DNA from: CAYSBK01 sp964429265
GTDB lineage: Bacteria > Planctomycetota > Phycisphaerae > Sedimentisphaerales > Anaerobacaceae
Assembly: GCA_964429265.1 (NCBI GenBank)
Contig: CAYSBK010000043.1
Span: forward strand, 1-15,285
Direction of reading: 5' to 3'
DNA: 15,285 nt
Shown: piece by piece, positions 5,276-11,822 of the stretch
Position numbering within the stretch: the stretch's first letter is position 1
Layout of the letters: every line of letters begins with the position of its first letter
Notes under the pieces: generated by a model
The model's input: the letters and a program-made list of their open reading frames with translations, nothing else
Told to the model about the DNA's origin: nothing
Databases searched by the model: none
Translations under genes and position numbers: made by a program

Positions 5276-7648
5276 ATGGCAAGAACAGGTTCCGGTAATA
5301 AATCGTTGGTCGTTGTTGAATCGCCGGCAAAGGCGAAAACGATCAACAAGTACCTCGGGCCCGAGTTCGAAGTGAAATCCTCGATGGGCCACGTTCGGGA
5401 CCTGCCCGCAAAGGGGCTGAACGTGGACATCGAAAACGGTTTCACGCCCACTTACGATATCCTTCCGGGCAAGAAACGCATCGTAAATTCCCTGAAAGCC
5501 GCCGCAAAGAAATGCAAGGACCTCTACCTGGCCACCGACCTCGACCGGGAGGGTGAGGCCATCGCCTGGCATCTGGCGCAGATACTCGGGGTCGATGAGG
5601 AAAAAACGTACCGCGTAATATTCAATGCCATAACCCGCTCGGCGATACGGGATGCGTTTTCAAAACCGGGCAGGCTCGATATGGACAAGGTGATGGCACA
5701 GCAGGCACGGCGGATACTGGACCGCATCGTCGGTTACCAGATATCGCCTCTTCTGTGGAAGAAGGTTGCGGCGGGGCTGTCCGCAGGCCGTGTGCAGTCC
5801 GTGGCCGTGAAAATGATAGTTGAACGCGAGCGCCAGATTCGCAGCTTCAAGCCGAAAGAATACTGGCTCATCCCCGCCGTGTTCACCACGGACCTGGGCG
5901 GCGACTACCACGGGCAATGGCGCAGCTTCTTGAGCCGAGGCGGGGAAAAGGAAACCGGTCCGACGGTCGCCGAGCAGGACCAGTGGCTTGCCGGCCACAA
6001 CGCCTTCAGGGCGGAGCTTGAAAAGATCGGCGACAAGAAGTTCAAGGCCGAGAACGAACAGCAGGCCCGCCGGGTCTTCGAGGCACTGAAAGACGCCGAG
6101 TTTCGAGTCATAAACGTCGAGAAAAAGCAGACTCTCTCACGTCAGCCGCTGCCGTTTATAACCTCGACGCTGCAGCAGGTCGCCGCGAACAGGCTGGGCT
6201 TCTCGGCCAAGCGCACGATGGCCGTGGCACAGCAGCTTTACGAGGGCATCGACCTGGGGTCGATGGGGTCGCTGGGGCTTATCACATATATGCGAACCGA
6301 CAGCACGCACCTGTCAGCGGAAGCGCTGACCGAGGCTCGGCAGTACATCGAGAGGAATCTCGGTGCGGATTACCTGCCCCCGAAACCCCGGGTTTACTCG
6401 GCGGCGAAACACGCCCAGCAGGCCCACGAGGCAATCAGGCCCACCGATGTCGACCTTACGCCCGAGCAGATAAAACCCTATCTCAACCAGGACCAGTTCA
6501 GGCTCTACGACCTGATATGGCGTCGATTCCTGGCCTGCCAGATGACGGCGGCCAAGTGGGACGTTACGAATCTGACCATCGCCGCCGAGACTTGTGTTGG
6601 CCGATGCATTTACAAGGCGGCGGGCCGGGTGCTGGTGTTCGACGGTTTTACGAAGCTCTGGCCGACAAGCTCCGACCAGCAGCAACTGCCGCCCGTCGCG
6701 GCGGGCCAAGAACTGGCCGTCGTGGACATCGAGCCGCAGCAGCATTTCACCAAGCCGCCCGCGCGATATACCGAAGGCTCACTGGTTAAGGCGCTGGAGA
6801 AGGAAGGGATCGGCAGGCCCAGCACCTATGCCGCGATTATCAGCACCATCCAGGACCGCGGCTACGTCCGCCAGCAGGACAAGAAGTTCCACGCCACGGA
6901 TCTGGGCGAAGTCGTCACAGACAAGCTCCAGGAATACTTCCCTCAGATTATGGATATATCCTTCACTCGCTATATGGAGGACCGCCTGGATAAAATCGAG
7001 GACCAGCACCTGGACTGGGTCGCCGTTTTGAAGGAATTTTACGGACCCTTCAAGAACAGTCTCGAAAAGGCCCAGGCCGAAATGAAGCACGCAAAGGCTG
7101 AAACGCACCCCAGCCAGTACACGTGCCCGACCTGCGGCAAACCCCTCGTGTACAGGTTCGGCAAGAAGGGGCGTTTCCTGAGCTGCTCGGGTTATCCGCA
7201 GTGCAAGTTCGGCTGTCCGTGCGACCAGGAGGGGCGAATGGTCGAGCAAGTAGAAACCGAGCACAACTGTCCCAAGTGCGGCAAGCCGATGGTCTATCGA
7301 CAGGGACGGTTCGGGCCGTTCCTGGGTTGCAGCGACTATCCGAGTTGCAAGACAACGATCCGCCTGGACAAGAACGGCGAGATCGCGCCTGCCAAACCAC
7401 CTGCGGAGCCGACGGGCATAAAGTGCTACAAGTGCCGCGAGGGTGAACTTGTCGTACGCCGGAGCAAGCGTGGCCCGTTTCTTGGCTGCAACCGGTTCCC
7501 GAAGTGCCGCACGATCGTCAGTTACAAGCAGCTCGAGCGGCTCAAGCAGCTACAGGCCGAGGGCAAGTGGCCGCCGGACAGCTCCGAGCAGGCCGACGAA
7601 TTACTAGGGCGCAAGAAAGCCCGAAAGGCCGCCGAGGCCGGTACGTAG
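5276..7648 (+). CDS. topA: DNA topoisomerase I (type IA)
   Basis: This 790-residue protein relaxes negative supercoils by passing a strand through a transient tyrosyl-DNA break. The Toprim domain fills the N-terminus: VVVESPAKAKTINKYLG at about 11-27 and the metal-binding DLDREGE at 88-94. The catalytic tyrosine is Tyr338 in the signature ITYMRTDST. Three four-cysteine zinc ribbons end the protein, beginning at Cys617 (CPTC), Cys665 (CPKC) and Cys717 (CYKC); each closes with a CxxxP.C-type pair. A basic tail follows. GAGGA about 7 nt upstream supports the ATG at 5276. Length and architecture are normal for bacterial topA, and no motif is missing. A strong promoter lies at 5146-5174, with a hairpin-rich leader between. 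Confidence 0.98.
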   Translation: MARTGSGNKSLVVVESPAKAKTINKYLGPEFEVKSSMGHVRDLPAKGLNVDIENGFTPTYDILPGKKRIVNSLKAAAKKCKDLYLATDLDREGEAIAWHLAQILGVDEEKTYRVIFNAITRSAIRDAFSKPGRLDMDKVMAQQARRILDRIVGYQISPLLWKKVAAGLSAGRVQSVAVKMIVERERQIRSFKPKEYWLIPAVFTTDLGGDYHGQWRSFLSRGGEKETGPTVAEQDQWLAGHNAFRAELEKIGDKKFKAENEQQARRVFEALKDAEFRVINVEKKQTLSRQPLPFITSTLQQVAANRLGFSAKRTMAVAQQLYEGIDLGSMGSLGLITYMRTDSTHLSAEALTEARQYIERNLGADYLPPKPRVYSAAKHAQQAHEAIRPTDVDLTPEQIKPYLNQDQFRLYDLIWRRFLACQMTAAKWDVTNLTIAAETCVGRCIYKAAGRVLVFDGFTKLWPTSSDQQQLPPVAAGQELAVVDIEPQQHFTKPPARYTEGSLVKALEKEGIGRPSTYAAIISTIQDRGYVRQQDKKFHATDLGEVVTDKLQEYFPQIMDISFTRYMEDRLDKIEDQHLDWVAVLKEFYGPFKNSLEKAQAEMKHAKAETHPSQYTCPTCGKPLVYRFGKKGRFLSCSGYPQCKFGCPCDQEGRMVEQVETEHNCPKCGKPMVYRQGRFGPFLGCSDYPSCKTTIRLDKNGEIAPAKPPAEPTGIKCYKCREGELVVRRSKRGPFLGCNRFPKCRTIVSYKQLERLKQLQAEGKWPPDSSEQADELLGRKKARKAAEAGT

Positions 7649-7693
7649 TGCCAGCCGGAGCCAACGCCGGCGCCGGCAGAACCGAAAAAATGT

Positions 7694-7722
7694 TAAACAA
7701 ACCGCCCCGCCGGCGGTATAAT
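7694..7722 (+). promoter_or_regulatory. Promoter of the GroES-like gene
   Basis: A perfect TATAAT (7717-7722) lies 17 bp after TAAACA (7694-7699), which matches the -35 at four of six positions. Transcription would start near 7729, giving a leader of about 34 nt. The topA stop is at 7648 and no terminator with a T-tract separates them, so some readthrough from topA is possible. Confidence 0.6.
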
Positions 7723-7736
7723 ATATACAGGCAGCC

Positions 7737-7746
7737 AACCGCGGTT
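7737..7746 (+). promoter_or_regulatory. Perfect 10-bp palindrome in the GroES-like leader
   Basis: AACCGCGGTT is a perfect palindrome centred about 13 nt after the predicted transcription start. Its place just downstream of the -10 would suit a repressor operator. It is unlike the CIRCE heat-shock operator (a 9-bp inverted repeat with a 9-bp spacer). It is short enough to occur by chance. Confidence 0.2.
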
Positions 7747-7762
7747 TTGGGAAGCTTGACCA

Positions 7763-8080
7763 ATGGAAGATGAACCAAAACTGGATGCGAAGCCACTGGA
7801 GATCGTCGAGCCGATCGGCAAGCGAGTCCTTATCCGCAAGGACGAGGACAAGAAGCAAACCAAGGGCGGCATCCAACTGCCGGACAACATAGAAATACCG
7901 ACGATCACCGGGCGGATCGTTTCCATCTCGGCGGAGGTGGAAAACAGCCCCGATTTGCCTCTCAGCAAGTACGACAAGGTCCTGTTCAACCCCAAAGGTG
8001 CGATCCCCGTCGATTTCGAAGGCGACAACCGCCTTTTCGTGGTCGACGTCGAAAACGTCGTCGCCGTCTTCCGAAGATAA
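7763..8080 (+). CDS. groES: GroES-like co-chaperonin (Cpn10 family), stand-alone
   Basis: This 105-residue protein belongs to the Cpn10 family, the heptameric lid of the GroEL folding chamber. An extra N-terminal segment of about 15 residues precedes the usual start (EPIGKRVLIRKDED). The mobile loop is recognisable as QTKGGIQLPDN, where IQL stands for the IVL-type tripeptide that contacts GroEL. The C-terminal half keeps the fold (KYDKVLFNPKGAIPVDFEGD, then VENVVAVFRR). The roof-loop region after the first strand pair is shorter and poorly conserved. No groEL lies next to it, unlike the usual groES-groEL operon, so it may be a second, specialised copy. It has its own promoter (7694-7722). A Shine-Dalgarno is weak (GGGAAG about 9 nt upstream). 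Confidence 0.85.
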   Translation: MEDEPKLDAKPLEIVEPIGKRVLIRKDEDKKQTKGGIQLPDNIEIPTITGRIVSISAEVENSPDLPLSKYDKVLFNPKGAIPVDFEGDNRLFVVDVENVVAVFRR

Positions 8081-8143
8081 CAATCCCGACCACACGCCTG
8101 CACCGGCTTGATGGCCGTTTCTATCGCCTTGAGAGTGCCACGG

Positions 8144-8437
8144 CTATTTCTTGGGCTCTGATACGTCCTCCAGCTTTACCCGGGGCATCCCGAAGGCACC
8201 AGGCCCTGAAGCGTAGGAACGGGGCTTGAGGGAATCGTACACATCATTCGCTGCATCTGGAATACTAACGTCACCGTCTGCTGCCGCAACCACCCAGTCC
8301 ACCGTTTGTACGGTTACATCCGCAACGCACTGCTTCGCCCGATCAAGCAATGCCGACACGTCGCCTTCCTGCGGCCGCGCTACACCGCAGGCCGCAACCA
8401 ATACCACGCACAAAACGCACAGAATCTTCCCACGCAT
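8144..8437 (-). CDS. Small putative lipoprotein, 97 aa
   Basis: The predicted product begins MRGKILCVLCVVLVAAC: a short basic start, a hydrophobic core and a lipobox LVAAC with Cys17 as the lipidation site. It would be a secreted lipoprotein of about 81 residues after cleavage. The mature part is hydrophilic, with acidic stretches and a Pro/Gly-rich segment (ASGPGAFGMPRVKLED), and resembles no family I know. The frame is open upstream to 8512, with another ATG at 8443. I chose 8437 because AGGGG (8446-8450) then sits 8 nt upstream, whereas it is only 2 nt from 8443. It converges on the GroES-like gene, whose stop is 63 bp away. No clear promoter is visible. Confidence 0.65.
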   Translation of the reverse strand: MRGKILCVLCVVLVAACGVARPQEGDVSALLDRAKQCVADVTVQTVDWVVAAADGDVSIPDAANDVYDSLKPRSYASGPGAFGMPRVKLEDVSEPKK

Positions 8438-8755
8438 CTTCATTGCCCCTTTCTGGGCAAAAAGACCCTGCCGCTGAACGAATGGACCGCTTCCAGAACC
8501 CGCCAACGACAACCTTCAGGATGTGGCAAATAAAGGCCATCGCCCCCACCGCCGTCAGCCCCCTCTTGCACGAACTCTCATACCTTCATAATACCGATCG
8601 GCGTCCCACGCGAATTAACAGTAGATACCCACGGGCAAGGCCGTGGAACTCTGCCCTTCGGGTTAATACAGGGGTCAATAAACGGGCAGGGGCACAGGGC
8701 AATGGGGCCTATCGCGGAGATTGGCAAGCTATTGCCTAGACACGAGTCAAGCAAC
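8438..8755. other. Gene-poor interval with a dispersed repeat
   Basis: No credible gene fills this stretch between the lipoprotein gene and tRNA-Arg(CCG). Short open frames on both strands have poor composition and no motif. The recognisable content is the repeat at 8586-8683 and, to its right, a G-rich run with repeated GGGGCA/GGGCA units (about 8683-8707). Confidence 0.6.
8586..8683 (-). repeat. Dispersed repeat, long copy with 39-nt extra segment
   Basis: The reverse complement of this 98-nt segment matches 532-590 in two blocks: 8586-8625 (36 of 40) and 8665-8683 (17 of 19). The extra 39 nt (8626-8664) can fold by itself: CCACGG pairs with CCGTGG, and GGGCA with TGCCC. Read on the minus strand, the frame that gives RMGRRSV in the other copy gives RVGRRSV here, and the extra segment is exactly 13 codons without a stop. 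No ATG-led gene with a ribosome binding site precedes it. Confidence 0.8.
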
Positions 8756-8829
<74 letters not shown>

Positions 8830-8850
8830 CCGGTTTTCATATGCAGGTAC

Positions 8851-8880
8851 ATTATAAAGAACTGCCCGCATCGCCTGCAA
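8851..8880 (-). promoter_or_regulatory. Candidate promoter of tRNA-Arg(CCG)
   Basis: On the minus strand a perfect TATAAT (8851-8856) lies 18 bp after TTGCAG (8875-8880), a half-matching -35. Transcription would start near 8845, about 16 nt before the tRNA. The -35 sits in the loop of the hairpin at 8862-8892. Confidence 0.45.
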
Positions 8881-8892
8881 CGATACGGGCAG
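8862..8892 (-). terminator. Candidate terminator behind the PepSY/propeller/PA14 gene
   Basis: CTGCCCG (8862-8868) pairs with CGGGCAG (8886-8892), and ATCG with CGAT further in, around a 7-nt loop with one mismatch. On the minus strand the sequence after the stem is TTCTTTATAAT, only a moderate T-tract. It lies about 70 nt past the stop of the gene ending at 8961. Confidence 0.45.
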
Positions 8893-8960
8893 AATTCCTT
8901 ACCTGTCGGCCGACCTCGCAAAACGCATGGGCGGCCCCAACGTAACTGTGGGTCACAGCA

Positions 8961-11747
8961 TCACCTGCTGCTGATTCGCACGTCGTCGACACGGTAACTA
9001 ACAGCCGGTAGCGGGTCCTCGGTGTTCGGCATATCCTGGTCGGCCCGGCCGGATGGGCTTCCGCGAAACTCACCGGTGCGGAGCGAAAGGGCATAGACCA
9101 TCGAGGACGGCTCGGCAAACTTTGCGTTGCTGAGGACTTTGCGACCGTTAATCATAAGCGTGTAGGTTCCCGCGGTGCAATCGGCGTTGATATTGAAATC
9201 CATCCATCGGCCGGCCCGGTAGGTCATCAACTCGAGCGGTCTGAGCTTTGGCGGATCCAGATGGCTCAAAGCTGCGCTCGGTACGATGGTGGGACTCTGG
9301 CCGGGCCAGGACCACGCCAAATGCAGTGATGCCCTGCCGTGGGCGGACGTAAACTCGATCGTTACGGGCACCTTTTTGCCTTTTTGCATAACGACCTTTC
9401 CGGTGCGAGGGCCATTTTCATCAAGGCCGTCAATGACGGTTTTTCCGTCTATCACGAGGCGCAGGCCGTCAGTCGCCTTGGCGGTGAAGGTAACCTCGCC
9501 GCTGTAGGGACCTTCGATAAGGCCGCTCCAGCGGGCGCTCCAGTCGTTGCCCTTGTTGTCGCCCCAGTCGTTGTCGAGGCTGGAAAGGGTGTCGCGTTCA
9601 TCGTCAGAATCACGGAAGTCGGCCTTGTTGAAATAGGTGCCGATCAAGCCGGGCGTGTAGACCTCGGTCTTGCCCTGGCGGGCATCTACGGCGTAAAGCT
9701 TGCCCTGGTCGTCGAGGATTATCCGCACGGGCCGGCTGCCCAATTCGCCGAGCAGCTCGATTTCGAGCCTGCCGCGGTTGGTCTGGTCGGCGGCGAGCCG
9801 AAAACTGACGCCGGCGGAGGTGCTTTTCGGGAAGACGCGTATGGCGCGGGCATAGTCGGCCGGTTCGCGATCCTGCAACTGGAGGTAGTGGTTGCGACCG
9901 TTTTTCTCGGCAGCGACCGTCACCGGCGCCCACAGCGGGCTGTAGGTATTCCAGCCAGGCACACGCGGTCCCGGCAGGAGGTCGTCGAAGTCGTCGTTTA
10001 CCGGCTCCGTGGCATCGGGATGAACCGGCACCGGGATCCGGCTGACCCAGATATCTTCCTTGTTGACGCTGTACACGGTCCAGATACAGTCTTTTTCGTT
10101 TCTGGAACCGTCGCTTCCCCACTCGCTGATGCCGCGAAGGTATTGCGGACCTATATCCTTGGCCCTGCCTTCGTACCGCTCGGGTGGGACCTCGCCGTGC
10201 ATCACGCGCATATCACGGTAGGTGATGCCGTCGTCGCTGACCGTTATGACCATCGGCCAGCGATGCTCTCTCTGTGGGATGTAAATCATAGCATACCGGC
10301 CGTCGGGCGTCCTCTGGGCCCAGAGCTTTCCGCCGCCGCCTTTGATTCCCGGCGGCACCACCGGCAGCGACCAGGTCTGTCCTTCGTCGAACGACAACGT
10401 CACCCAGCCCATTTTGCACAGGCCCACCAGTGCGCCGTCGGGCCGATGGTAGAAACACAGGGCCTTGCCGAACCGCCAGAGCTCGCCCCCTATGTGCGGG
10501 ACCTCGCCGCCGGGCCAGTTTTTGCCTTCGTGCCATTTCATTTTTCTGTCGCCCAGCAGCAGGCCGTAGTCGCCCTGTTCGAGGAGGGGCTTGTTGTTCA
10601 GGGCCTCGCGACAGGCCTGCACGAAGCCCGGGTCTTTGCTTTCGGTGTAGGCGGGCGGGTGGCCGGGTGCCGGCTTTATGAGGGTATAGATTTTACCGAG
10701 CTTGTGATCGGGGGTAATCTCGCGGACGTAAAGCCGATCCTTCCTCGATTCGCTGATATTGTCGGTGGGATACCAGCCTGCCGCGAAGACCAGCATCCGG
10801 TCGTTGCTTGAATGGAAGAAGTAGAACCGCAGGTTGTAAGCCTTGTTGAAGGGGTAGAGATCCCTGGGCTGGGACCAGTGGAAGCCGTCGGTGCTGGTGG
10901 AATAGACCAAGTGGCAAGGGGGATTGTCCTCGCCGACGTGGCTCATATCCCAGACGGCGTAGAGTTTTCCCTTCCAGCAGCCGATGCCGACGTGGTGCTG
11001 GTAGGTCCAGCCTTTCTTGTTTTCGTCTTCAGGCGGCAGCGGCGGCGGGTACTTGCGGTTTGCGCGGTTTATCTGAATATTCTGAACGCCCGGGCAGTAC
11101 AGCAGTCGGCCGTCGGGAGCCTCGGGGTCTGGCAGGTCGGGGCCGATGTACTGGATGGGTATTTCGGGGCTGCCCGGTCCGGTAGCGGGGGGCTGGGCCC
11201 CAAGGGCTTTGGCAGGTTCGGGGCTGGCCGTGGTGCCTTCGTCGGCCGTGATTTCGACCTCGCGGCCGTCCACTTCCTTTTCAAGAATTTTGCCGTCGGG
11301 GCTTATTTTCAACTCGATATTGCTGCCAAATGCGTCTCCCTCCACCTCGTAGTGTTCCCTGCCGTATTCGAATTGGCGTTTCACCTTGTCGTCCGGGGGC
11401 GTATCGCCAAACTCCTTCTTCACCACGGCAAGCACAGCGGGCGGCAGGCTCGAGAAGGCAATTTCCTCTTCCACCTGATAAAGGGTGCCATCCGGACCGA
11501 CCTCTATCTGTATTTCCCTGCCGTCGGGCGTTCTGGCGCTTATCTCGTAATCACGGATCCCATCGAACTCGCCGTCCTCGATGTTTTCAATGTATGCCTT
11601 GCCCAGATGCTGCTTTACGGTCTTCTGGGCGGCTTCCGGCAGAAGGGACAAGTCGGCGTAATCTCTCGAATAGGCCGGAGACCAGGCCAGCGACAGGCCC
11701 ACACAGAAACAAATCGCCAGAATGTACTTTTTCGTTGCCTGTTTCAT
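8961..11747 (-). CDS. Secreted PepSY-like / sialidase-like propeller / PA14 protein
   Basis: This 928-residue protein starts with a signal peptide (about 1-27, ending PAYS). Residues 30-165 hold two PepSY-like units, each with a conserved-looking YEI or YEV strand, a polar residue-rich turn and a DGTL/DGKI end. Residues about 195-610 form a sialidase-like beta-propeller with Asp boxes, the clearest being SFDEGQTW near 453, with variants TDGFHW (about 285) and SDDGITY (about 504). A PA14 domain follows (about 697-830: GLIGTYFN, WSARWSGLIEGPYSGEVTF). A C-terminal region resembles laminin-G-like folds. Such proteins usually bind or cleave carbohydrate outside the cell; catalytic residues and substrate cannot be assigned. 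AAGGAAG lies 5 nt before the ATG. It lies 75 bp downstream of its paralogue, probably in one operon. Confidence 0.8.
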   Translation of the reverse strand: MKQATKKYILAICFCVGLSLAWSPAYSRDYADLSLLPEAAQKTVKQHLGKAYIENIEDGEFDGIRDYEISARTPDGREIQIEVGPDGTLYQVEEEIAFSSLPPAVLAVVKKEFGDTPPDDKVKRQFEYGREHYEVEGDAFGSNIELKISPDGKILEKEVDGREVEITADEGTTASPEPAKALGAQPPATGPGSPEIPIQYIGPDLPDPEAPDGRLLYCPGVQNIQINRANRKYPPPLPPEDENKKGWTYQHHVGIGCWKGKLYAVWDMSHVGEDNPPCHLVYSTSTDGFHWSQPRDLYPFNKAYNLRFYFFHSSNDRMLVFAAGWYPTDNISESRKDRLYVREITPDHKLGKIYTLIKPAPGHPPAYTESKDPGFVQACREALNNKPLLEQGDYGLLLGDRKMKWHEGKNWPGGEVPHIGGELWRFGKALCFYHRPDGALVGLCKMGWVTLSFDEGQTWSLPVVPPGIKGGGGKLWAQRTPDGRYAMIYIPQREHRWPMVITVSDDGITYRDMRVMHGEVPPERYEGRAKDIGPQYLRGISEWGSDGSRNEKDCIWTVYSVNKEDIWVSRIPVPVHPDATEPVNDDFDDLLPGPRVPGWNTYSPLWAPVTVAAEKNGRNHYLQLQDREPADYARAIRVFPKSTSAGVSFRLAADQTNRGRLEIELLGELGSRPVRIILDDQGKLYAVDARQGKTEVYTPGLIGTYFNKADFRDSDDERDTLSSLDNDWGDNKGNDWSARWSGLIEGPYSGEVTFTAKATDGLRLVIDGKTVIDGLDENGPRTGKVVMQKGKKVPVTIEFTSAHGRASLHLAWSWPGQSPTIVPSAALSHLDPPKLRPLELMTYRAGRWMDFNINADCTAGTYTLMINGRKVLSNAKFAEPSSMVYALSLRTGEFRGSPSGRADQDMPNTEDPLPAVSYRVDDVRISSR

Positions 11748-11822
11748 TTAATCTTCCTTTCAACACATTCCATCAACTCGGACGCACTATCATTCAATCG
11801 TGTAGGAGACGCGGAATGCGCC

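Noticed and set aside
7655..7690. GC-rich inverted repeat after topA as a terminator
   Set aside because: Stem is imperfect and followed by an A-run rather than a T-run on the plus strand.
8343..8549. 68-codon minus-strand frame overlapping the lipoprotein gene
   Set aside because: It overlaps the lipoprotein gene out of frame and lacks a ribosome binding site; its hydrophobic start may be chance.
9339..10811. 490-codon plus-strand open frame
   Set aside because: Antisense to the PepSY/propeller/PA14 gene; the parallel frame in the paralogue (12504-14018) is open for the same codon-bias reason.
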